In this document: positions 56,037 through 64,000 of the stretch, in pieces
Numbering within the stretch: position 1 is the stretch's first letter
How the letters are laid out: the number at the start of each line of letters is the position of its first letter
Origin: Nicotiana tabacum
Lineage: Eukaryota > Streptophyta > Magnoliopsida > Solanales > Solanaceae
Reading direction: 5' to 3'
Length of the DNA: 64,000 nucleotides
Assembly (NCBI RefSeq): GCF_000715075.1
Contig: NC_134102.1
Coordinates: 43,471,348 to 43,535,347, forward strand
Made by a program: the position numbers and the translations under genes
The notes under the pieces: generated by a model
Databases searched by the model: none
Told to the model about the DNA's origin: nothing
What the model saw: only the letters and a program-made list of their open reading frames with translations

Positions 56037-56507
56037 GTGGTTACATAGTAGATAATGTTTATCACAGATAGTGTTGCATCCTCTTCTCAGCGGACTAGGT
56101 GAGCCCTATTTCAATCCGGGGTCAAGTATTGTACCTTTTGTTTATATTGCGGTCACATTTGAGGTAAAGTGGGGGCCTTGTTGCCGGCACCATCTTTACT
56201 CTCTTTTAGACTCCGTAGACACTATGTGGGCTGTATATAGGTGTTGGGAATGTTAAACAAGTTATGTTATATTTGATCACTTGTTCAACTCGAACTATAA
56301 GAAATGTGTATTTTGAGACTTATAGGCGCAATTAGTAATGAAATGATTTAGGATTGTATGAATCAGCTTCCTACTATATAATTAATGGAATCAGGTCTTT
56401 TCTTGATCATGGGTGAATTGGTTAGAAAGTTTCTAATAGGATTGCTCGGCCGGGGTCACTCGATAGAGCGCCGGTCGCACTTTCCAAGGTTGGAATGTGA
56501 CAAAACT

Positions 56508-56520
56508 TGGTATCTGAGCC
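56508..56520 (+). other. Primer binding site of element E
   Basis: TGGTATCTGAGCC: matches initiator tRNA-Met with one difference. Confidence 0.88.
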
Positions 56521-56720
56521 TAAGGTTTTAAAGTCTCCTAGGATGTCTTGGAGCCGTGTCTGGTAGAGTCCTTATCGGTGTGTTGTCGACCACATCTATA
56601 AGTTGGGGGCTACTTAGACATTTAGGAATAATACCCTTCTTTGATATTCTAGATCGTGCAATGAAACTAATTGTGCAAATGTTCCTCCTCTAACTCATGC
56701 ATTCCTTTAACTTTCAGTAT

Positions 56721-58130
56721 ATGGCACCTAAGAAGAGAGCAAGAATTGGCCAAGGAGCCAATGCCACCTTAGGAGTGGCAGTTGACCATTTACTTGGTGA
56801 GGCGGGTGAATACCCGAGGGGTGAGGATAATCCCCCGACTGCTACACTACCTGATTCATCTACACTTGTTCAGGCCACACCAGTTCTTGCACCTACTAAG
56901 GGTGCAGCGGTTCCTCCAATTGATATTCCAGTTCCACCTCCAGCTCTAGCTTCCGATTCTGGTGTTTCTGATGTTGATCTTAGGGGAGCTATCTAGATGC
57001 TGACACAGATAGTGGCTTCTTAAGCCCAGAGATTAAATGTTGCACCCCTTTCTTAAAGCCAACAAGGGGATTCTAGTGGTTCCAAGGTGAACATATTTCT
57101 TCAGTTGGATACTCCGATGTTCACGGGTGCCAATCCCGAGGAGGACCCACAGGGCTTCATTGATGAGATGCATAAGACTCTTCGGGTTATGCGCGCTACT
57201 TAGATGGAGGGAGTAGAGTTGGCCATCTACCGCCTGAAATGGGTGGCCTATTCTTGGTTTGAGTTGTGGGAGAACTCTTGGGAGGAGGGGAACCCTCCAG
57301 CGAGGTGGAGTGAGTTTGCCGATGCCTTTATAGACCATTTTTTGCCTGCCGAGATTAAGGCAGCCCATGCCGCAGAGTTTGAGAATCTTAAGCAAGGGAG
57401 TAAGAGTGTGTGAGAGTATCACATGGACTTTGCGCGTCTATCTAAATATGCCACTCTCATGTTGCCTACTATGGAGGCTAGAGTTCCCCGGTTTGTGTAG
57501 GGCCTTAGCCCCTTGGTTATCAATGAGGCCGCTACAACTACATTGAATTAAGAAATGAACTATGGGAAGATGGTAGAATTTTCTCAAGCTACAGAGAACC
57601 GCATGTTGAATAATAAAATGGAGCGAGAGGGTACCAGCAAGGCCCGTTCCACGGGCAACTTTGCGGAGTCATTCGGTGGGGGGAGGTCGGCTTTTAGGGC
57701 AGGGTAATTAGGGCCATCCCAGTCTGTTGCTCAGTCTACGGCCAGTGCACCGCCAGCAGGGCCCAGTCCGTAGCAGGGGAGTCATTTCAAGGACAATCAC
57801 AACAGTAGGGGACCCTACTAGCAGGCCCGATCAGGAGGGAGATTCCAGTAGCAGTGGAGACCCCCATGCCCTAGGTGTGGGAAGATGAACTTAGGGATCT
57901 TCTACATAAACCTACCTATATGTTACGGGTGCGGATTGAGGGGTCATATTCATAGGGAGTGTCATTCATCCCGCCAGGGTGCGGGCAGGGGCACAGCACA
58001 ACCATCCAGTTCTGCAGCTGCTACATCTTCAGCACCACCTCCAGCTCGAGGCAGCCCGGCACCAGCAGGGCATGGTGCAGCTAGGGGTGGTGCGCAGGGT
58101 TCAGGAGGACCCAACCATTTCTATGCTATG
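56721..58130 (+). pseudogene. gag: Gag of element E, with stops
   Basis: It starts at ATG 56721: MAPKKRARIGQGANATLGVA, with an acidic, proline-rich N-terminus. The capsid core is at 57120-57420 (EEDPQGFIDEMHKTLRVMRA, then VELAIYRLKWVAYSWFELWE and WSEFADAFIDHFLPAEIKAA), continued by EYHMDFARLSKYATLMLPTM. The zinc knuckle CYGCGLRGHIHREC at 57910-57960 is intact (C-x2-C-x4-H-x4-C). At least eight stops, nearly all TAG where CAG is expected, and shifts close to 57070 and 57865 break the frame. It is the best Gag in the window. Confidence 0.9.
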
Positions 58131-58740
58131 AGTGGTCGCCAGAGTGCAGAGGCTTCTCCAAATATCGTCACAGGTATATTGACTGTCCAAACTCATGATG
58201 TATATGCTCTTATTGATCCCGGTTCCACCTTGTCCTATGTTACCCCTTATGTTGCCATGGAATTTGGGATAGAATGGAACAGCTTCCTGAGCCGTTCTCT
58301 GTATCTACTCTGGTTGGCGAGTCTACTGTGGCCGCACGAGTTTATAAGGGTTGTGTTGTCACGGTGCGTGGTCGAGACACCGTGGCCAATCTCTTTGAAT
58401 TGGGGATGGTTGATTTTTATGTAATTATGGATATGTATTGGCTTTATTCATGTTTTGCCATGCTCGATTGCCGAACTAGAACTGTAAGGTTTGAATTTCC
58501 TAATGATCCAGTTGTTGAGTGGAAGGGGGATAATGTGATTCCAAAAGGTAGGTTTATTTCTTACCTTAAGGCCACAAATATGATCAACAAGGGGTGTATT
58601 TACCATTTAGTCTGAGTTACGGACACCACTGATGAGGCACCAACACTCGAATATGTGCTAGTTGTGAATGAATTTCCAGAGGTCTTTCCTGATGAGCTCC
58701 CTGGGAGTCCGCCAGATAGGAGATTGATTTTGGGATTGAT
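58131..58740 (+). pseudogene. pol: Protease of element E
   Basis: IVTGILTVQTHDVYALIDPG followed by STLSYVTPYVAMEFGI: the active site is D-P-G-S, typical for plant gypsy proteases, and intact. A frameshift near 58270 moves to the frame MEQLPEPFSVSTLVGESTVA, with GMVDFYVIMDMYWLYSCFAM (G-M-D-W has become D-M-Y-W) and YLKATNMINKGCIYHLV ended by a TGA. It cleaved the polyprotein. Fused to gag and RT in one polyprotein in relatives. Confidence 0.85.
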
Positions 58741-59570
58741 GTGATGCCAGGCACGCAACCTATATCTATTTCGCCCTACAGGAGGGCACAAGCAGAATTG
58801 AAGAAACTAAAGGAGCAATTGAAGGATTTGTTAGAAAAGGGTTTCATCCGACCGAGTGTGTCACCATGGGGCACACCTCTCCTCTTTGTGAGGAAGAAAG
58901 ATGGGTCACTGAGGATGTGTATTGACTACCGGTAGCTCAACAAGGTCACAATAAAAAAAAGTACCCGTCACCAAGAATAGATGATTTGTTTGATCAGTTA
59001 CATGGTGCTAGATACTTCTCCAAAATTGATTTACAATCCTAGTATCACCAATTGAAGATCAGGGAGAAGGATGTTCCGAAAACAGCATTCAGAACCCGGT
59101 ATGAGCACTTTGAATTTTTGGTAATGTATTTTGGGCTAACAAATGCCCTGGCGGCTTTCATGGATCTTATGAATCGGGTTTTCAAGCCTTTTCTCGATTC
59201 CTTTGTGATAGTGTTCATTGACGATATTCTTGTGTATTCACGAGGTCATGAAGACCATGCCGATCATCTTAGGGAAATTTTGCAGACTCTTCATCAGCAC
59301 AACATGTATGTGAATTTTCAAAGTGTGAATTTTGGCTCGAATCTATCACATTCTTGGGTCATGTTGTCGCTAGAGAAGGAATTAAGGTTGATCCCTAAAA
59401 GATTTCAGCAGTAAAGAATTGGCCTAGACCTACAACGCCAACCGAGATTCACAGCTTTTTGGGCTTAGTAGGGTATTAAAGGAAGTTTGTGGAAGGGTTC
59501 TCTATTCTTGCCTCTCCATTGACTAAATTGACTTAGAAAGCGGTTAAGTACCAATGGTCCGATGCTTGTG
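58741..59570 (+). pseudogene. pol: Reverse transcriptase of element E, active site intact
   Basis: [56 protein letters not shown], a TAG for Gln, then after a shift in an A-run at 58953 [40 protein letters not shown] and the palm motif [24 protein letters not shown] at 59214-59225 is complete, the only copy here with an unaltered RT active site. After that [10 protein letters not shown] (shifted) leads to the connection domain. Three stops and two or three shifts prevent expression. Confidence 0.92.
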
Positions 59571-59587
59571 AAAGGAGCTTCCAGGAG

Positions 59588-59995
59588 TTGAAATCAAGAT
59601 TGACTACAATGCCGGTGTTGACCCTGCCTGAGGATACAAATGGATTTGTGGTATATTGTGATGCTTCAAGAATTGGTCTTGGGTGTGTGTTAATGCAACA
59701 CAACAAGGTTATAGAATATGCTTCTAGGCAACTCAAGAATCATGAAAACAATTATCCAACTCATGACATAGAACTTGCGGCGGTGGTTTTTGCATTGAAA
59801 ATTTGGCGTCATTATTTGTATAGAGTCCATGTTGATGTATTCACGGACCACAAGAGTCTCCAATATATTTTCAAGCAAAAGGAGTTGAATCTGAGGCGGA
59901 GAAGATGGCTTGAGTTACTCAAGGATTACGACATCGATATTCTATATCACCCGGGGAAAGCTAATGTTGTGGCGGATGTGCTTAGCCAGATCTAT
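59588..59995 (+). pseudogene. pol: RNase H of element E, all acidic residues present
   Basis: An uninterrupted frame of about 137 codons: [20 protein letters not shown] (first Asp), [20 protein letters not shown] (Glu), [20 protein letters not shown] (Asp), and [20 protein letters not shown] (last Asp). It is the only RNase H in the window in which the acidic set is whole. It is followed by a stop at 59999-60001 where relatives continue K-S-M-G-S-L. Confidence 0.92.
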
Positions 59996-60001
59996 GGGTA
60001 G

Positions 60002-60937
60002 TTTAGCACACTTGGAGGTATATCAAAGGCCATTGGCCAAGGAAGTCCATCGATTGGCTAGTTTGGGACTTCGTCTTACTGACTCTAATGAAGGAGAGGT
60101 AATTGTGCAAAATAGGGTCGAATCATCGCTTGTTGTGGAAGTCAAAGAGAAGCAATACAATGATCCATTATTGGTACATCTGAAGGAGGGGATTCATAAA
60201 CATAATACTATGGCTTTTGCGCTTGGCATGGATGATGGTACACTAAGGTTCCAAGGGAAACTATGTGTTCCGAATGTAGATGGTCTCCGATAAAGAATCA
60301 TGACCGAGGCTCACGCTTCTAGATATTCCGTACATCCAGGTTCTACAAAGATGTACCACGATCTCAAGGAAGTCTATTGATGGAATAACATGAAAAGGAA
60401 TGTGGCGGACTTTGTGGCAAGGTGTCTGAACTGTCAGCAAGTGAAGGCCGAACATCAACGGCCTATTGTGTTGGCACAAAACATAGAAATTCCAATGTGG
60501 AAGTGGGAAATGATTAATATGGATTTTGTGGTAGGATTACCACGCACTCCGCACAAGTTTGACTCAATTTGGGTGATTGTTGATCGGCTCACGAAATCAG
60601 GTCATTTCCTGCCAGTTAAATCTATCGACACAGCGAAACAATATGCTTAGCTGTATATCAAGAAAATAGTCAAGCTACATGGTATTCCAATTTCTATCAT
60701 TTTTGATCGAGGGGCTCAGTTCACAACCAATATTTAGAAGAAATTTCAGCAAGGTTTGGGTACTCGGGTGAATCTTAGTACAGCCTTACACCCGTAGACC
60801 GATGGGCAAGCAGAGCGGACTATTCAGACGCTTGAGGACATGTTGCATGCTTGTGTTCTTGACTTAAAGGGTAGCTAGGATGATCATTTTCCACTCATAG
60901 AGTTTACTTATAACAACATCTTCCATGATAGTATTTA
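60002..60937 (+). pseudogene. pol: Integrase of element E
   Basis: SLAHLEVYQRPLAKEVHRLA, then the HHCC finger (RYSVHPGSTKMYHDLKEVY, TGA for Trp, WNNMKRNVADFVARCLNCQQ). The core has NMDFVVGLPRTPHKFDSIWV, IVDRLTKSGHFLPVKSIDTA with the first Asp, IPISIIFDRGAQFTTNI with the second, and TDGQAERTIQTLEDMLHACV with the catalytic Glu. Stops at 60648, 60735, 60795 and 60876 are TAG for expected CAG or TGG. All catalytic residues remain. Confidence 0.92.
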
Positions 60938-61559
60938 GATGGAACCATTTCAGGCATTATACGGTAGGATATGTAGATCTCCTATTGGGTGGTTCGAGAT
61001 TGTGGAAGATGAGTTGATTGGGCTAGACCTCGTGCACCAGGCTATGGAAAAAGTTAAAATCATTAAGGACCAATTGAAAACTGATCAGAGTCATCAAAAA
61101 TCCTATTCGGATGTTCGTCGTAGAGACTTAGAGTATAAAAAAAATGATTGGGTATATCTGAAGGTTTCCCCCATGAAGGGTATAACGCGGTTTGAAAAGA
61201 AAGCGAAATTGAGTCCGGGGTATGTCGGGCCGTACAAAATCATCTAGAGGATCGGTGAGGTGGCGTGCAAGATTGAACTAGCAACCGAGATGTCATTAGT
61301 GCACCCGGTATTCCATGTGTCTATGTTGAAGAAGGTAGTTGGAGATCTGTCAGCTATTGCGCCGGTTGAGACCTTTGAGGTTAGTGAAGAATTCGTATAT
61401 GAAGAATTTCCAGTTGCCATTCTTGATAGGCAAGTCCGAAAGTTGAGAAATAAAGAATTTTCCTCCGTGAAAGTGTTATGGCGAAACCAGCAGGTAGAAG
61501 AGGCCACTTGGGAGGTCGATGAAGAGATGAAGAAGAAGTATCCTTACTTATTTGAATAG
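60938..61559 (+). pseudogene. pol: Integrase C-terminus and chromodomain of element E
   Basis: MEPFQALYGRICRSPIGWFE, YKKNDWVYLKVSPMKGITRF and KAKLSPGYVGPYKII (GPY motif), one TAG, then LVHPVFHVSMLKKVVGDLSA. The tail VAILDRQVRKLRNKEFSSVK, VLWRNQQVEEATWEVDEEMK, KKYPYLFE is a chromodomain of the plant chromovirus type, ending at the stop 61557-61559. Such tails are thought to bind marked histones and steer insertion into heterochromatin, which fits with the nested arrangement here. Confidence 0.92.
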
Positions 61560-61915
61560 CTGTGTAATCCTTTTTATGAACTTGTCGCCTGTGAATTTTG
61601 TATCACTTGTTCAGTTAATGTAAAGGTGTTTCTTTTGATTATATGTTGTTTACATGAGGCCACGGTTGGTGTTGTTATGAGTTATGTTAGATCGTTGGAT
61701 TTTGTACCTATTTTTAGGATGTGAATTTGGGGCTCTCCGACAGGTGGATAGGCCTAGTTACAAATGAAACTCTAGCGAATTTTTTTGAAATTTGAGGAGA
61801 TAGTTAAATTTGGGTCTGCTAGTGTGGGGTATGGGAAAAAAAACTGAATTGCATAAGGTGGTAATAATGGACCCTTATCCTCATTTGAAGATGAATGATC
61901 TTAAGTGGTGTTGGA
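61560..61915 (+). mobile_element. 3' untranslated region of element E, polypurine tract decayed
   Basis: It holds TCATTTGAAGATGAATGATC as in the tails of D and G. Where D has the purine run GCAGGGGAGGA, E has GTGGTGTTGGA (61905-61915), so the plus-strand primer is ruined after insertion. Confidence 0.8.
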
Positions 61916-64000
61916 TGTTAGGCCCCGTAAAATATTTCCTAAAGACTCTGCTTGCCGTAATGCCAAAGTAGGTGTAGAGGTTAATAATAGTAGAAATACT
62001 TCGGATTGAATAGTGCGATGGGGAGTTGAAGAAATATTGGGCAGAAGTAGGCATTTCTGTGGCCGCAGAACAACTCTGCGGACCGAAGAGTGGTCGCAGA
62101 GTGGTGCAGTTTTCTGGGGCATTTTTTATGTCAATTTTGCGGCCATTATGCGACCGCATAACCGTTTTGCGGGCCGCACTCTTGTCGCATATACCACCTT
62201 GGTAATTTTTGGAGGGAAGTTCTGCGGTGCACTATGCGACCACAGAACCATTCTGCGGTGCATTATGCGACCGCAAAATAAGTTTGCGGACTGCATAGTG
62301 ATCGCAGACCAGGTCAGTTTCTTTCCAGTTCTGGCACCCAGATTTTGCGGTCATTTTGCGGACCGCAGAACCTGTTCCGGAGCTTCATTTTTGGGATTTA
62401 TTAACCCGACCCTATTCCGTTAAAACACCTACCTTTGACTATTTTGAGCTTATTTTCAGATATTTTTAGAGTAAGAGAGGGGGTCCTAGAGGAGAAAGTG
62501 ATCGTCACCAAATTGCTCTTCAATTCTCACTTAAAACCTTGAAGATTATCAAGAGAGGCACCTAGGTCTTATTCCTAATAGGTAAGATTCTATCACCCCA
62601 AACTCTTAATTTCAAAATGTAACTATAATGGGCCATTAGTCAGGTAATTCATGGGGATGGGAGTGCTTACCTTGCATGCATGTATCCTTGAAGTGTGTGA
62701 GAAGATTGTGAGCTAAAAATGATAGAGAACTGGTTGAGGAATGATGGAATCTTCCACAAAAATGGCCTTAAAACATTGATGCACACTTATTGTTTGATAA
62801 TATGCTCAAATAAGTTAAAACCATGTGCATCTTCCTAATTTTGGTTCAATTTTGTTATATTGCTAAAATAAATTGAAGTTGTTAATATTCCGAAACATCT
62901 TAGAGTTTTAAGAAGCTCAATTGATGTATGTTGGCTAAACCCCCTTCTTCTTAGAATCGAATTCCACGGTGTTCATGAAATTGATATAAGTCCCAAATTG
63001 ATCATTATAGAATTTGCTATTCCTAATGTGTTTGTTTTTAAGGATGTATGTTTGATATTTATTCTAAATGATTCATCATGTTATCGTGCCATTTGAGGAT
63101 GTGTTCAAAATGTGTAATATGAGTTAGAAATGTTAAGACTTATGTGTTAGAAAGGCTAAGACTTCATGTCAATATCGAATAAAGGTTGTTATGCCAAATT
63201 GTACGAAAAACCTCTATGCGCCTATGCTTCCCAAATTGCTCATATGTGAATTTAATGTCTTGAATGGGAAGCCTTATTGTTGTTGATAATGGTAATGATA
63301 TTTGAATGTGGAAATGGGGTCTGGAATTATGAAATACGGCCCAGTGCCAAGAATGACTTTGTAATCGTGATCACTAGTGCCAATAAATTGAAAAGATATG
63401 AACGAAGTATGATGTGAGATGATTGACTGAAAATGGTAATGTCTTGGGTGAGACGGCCTAGCCGATCGGGCCGTGATCGGATGCCATGCTGCACACATGG
63501 TGGCATTGTGCTGGCAATTATGATGAAATTATGGTTATAGTTGATGTCTCAAATGAGAAGACCTAGCAGATCGGGTAGAGATCGGACTCCATGTAAGAAT
63601 ACAGAGGCATTGTGAATTGTGGAATATCGGCACTATGATCACCTAACTTACCAACGTGGAAATTGACTTGAAAACTTATGTGATCTTTAAATTGATGTTT
63701 TAATATTGTTTGAAGCTCTTATTGAATTTTTGAATGTTCTCTTATATTATTATTCATTATATTGAGATGGTGTTTATCTTTACATACTAGTGCTATTCAA
63801 CGGTACTAACGTCCCTTTTGCCGGAGGCGCTGCATCTTTAAATAGGTGCAGGTGGTTACATAGCAGACAGTGTTGATCTCAGATAGTGCTGCATCATCTT
63901 CTCAGCAGACTCAGTGAGTCCCATTTCAATCCGGGGCCAAGTATTTTACCTTTTGTTTATATTGTGGTCACCTTTGAGGTATAGCCGGGACCTTGTTGCC
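61916..64000 (+). repeat. 3' LTR of element E, cut by window end
   Basis: It begins TGTTAGGCCCCGTAAAAT and aligns with the 5' LTR up to the window end (64000 corresponds to about 56186), so about 315 bases are outside. It contains the segment of about 580 bases that the 5' LTR lacks (62370-62950), the CG-rich array (62048-62370), the GATCGG modules (63450-63593) and the stem-loop in changed form (63830-63850, GGTGCAG). No gene. Confidence 0.9.

Larger units (their letters stand above)
54613..56502 (+). repeat. 5' LTR of element E (1890 bp, internally deleted)
   Basis: It begins TGTAAGGCCCCGTAAAAT inside D's RT and ends GGAATGTGACA. Compared with the 3' LTR it lacks about 580 bases: GCGGACCGCATAACC near 55130 is followed at once by GAATCGAATCCCACGG, while the corresponding points in the 3' LTR are at 62357 and 62955. 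It contains the CG-rich palindrome tract (54788-55140), the GATCGG modules (55633-55777) and the stem-loop (56015-56036). No gene. Confidence 0.92.

Noticed and set aside
1..64000. Host protein genes, rRNA or organelle sequence
   Set aside because: Both strands were read for familiar domains; everything recognisable is retrotransposon coding, apart from the DUF4283 remnant. No rRNA or plastid/mitochondrial gene motif was seen.

Overview
This window looks like nuclear repeat-rich (heterochromatic) DNA of a flowering plant. Solanaceae, for example Nicotiana, is the most likely family, judged from the look of the repeats and not proven here. It is AT-rich and contains no intact host gene. Almost every base belongs to Ty3/gypsy LTR retrotransposons of the chromovirus type (pol ends in a chromodomain-like tail), nested in each other and heavily decayed. 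The tRNA-iMet type primer site (TGGTATCAGAGC or a close variant) follows every 5' LTR that could be delimited.

Layout. (1) 1-11822: element 1, + strand, gag-pol with both LTRs (5' LTR cut by the window edge), split by a solo LTR on the - strand (6771-9241) that has a perfect 5-bp target duplication. (2) 11823-12863: a remnant of a DUF4283/zinc-knuckle (LINE-associated) coding sequence. (3) 12864-21376: element 2, + strand, gag-pol, 3' LTR truncated. (4) 21377-23689: an unassigned 0.3 kb piece, then a - strand LTR (element H), followed at 23690-26650 by H's long non-coding 3' region. (5) 26650-29179: a - strand LTR fragment holding a perfectly phased 43-bp minisatellite. (6) 29180-35540: element A, - strand, gag-less pol with an LTR fragment, split in its reverse transcriptase by a second solo LTR (32430-35093, target duplication present). 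(7) 35541-37855: a truncated - strand LTR plus 3' tail (element G). (8) 37856-40939: element F, + strand, 5' LTR plus start of gag. (9) 40936-49225: element C, + strand, two 2.1-2.3 kb LTRs around a 3.9 kb interior without pol, i.e. a non-autonomous (LARD-like) element. (10) 49226-49382: an LTR shard. (11) 49383-54612: element D, - strand, LTR plus pol, cut at its RT active site by (12) element E, + strand, 54613 to the window end, the most readable gag-pol copy.

How the parts relate. Elements A, D, E, F, G and the 32.4 kb solo LTR are one LTR family (LTRs begin TGTAAGGCCCCGTAAAA or a variant); elements 1, 2 and H are related chromoviruses with LTRs starting TGTAACGAC or TGTAAGGACC. E is younger than D, and D younger than the LTR shard it sits in. 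No copy can make a complete polyprotein: all have stops, frameshifts or lost catalytic residues. In E nearly every stop can be explained by a C-to-T or G-to-A change, mostly CAG to TAG, as expected from deamination of methylated cytosine.

No novel biological system was found. The most interesting signals are non-coding: a 43-bp minisatellite inside an LTR, a conserved stem-loop and a duplicated GATCGG module shared by the LTR family, CG-rich palindrome arrays at a similar place in the LTRs of different families, G-box (CACGTG) arrays, a duplicated LTR terminus in one solo LTR, and the pol-less element C.
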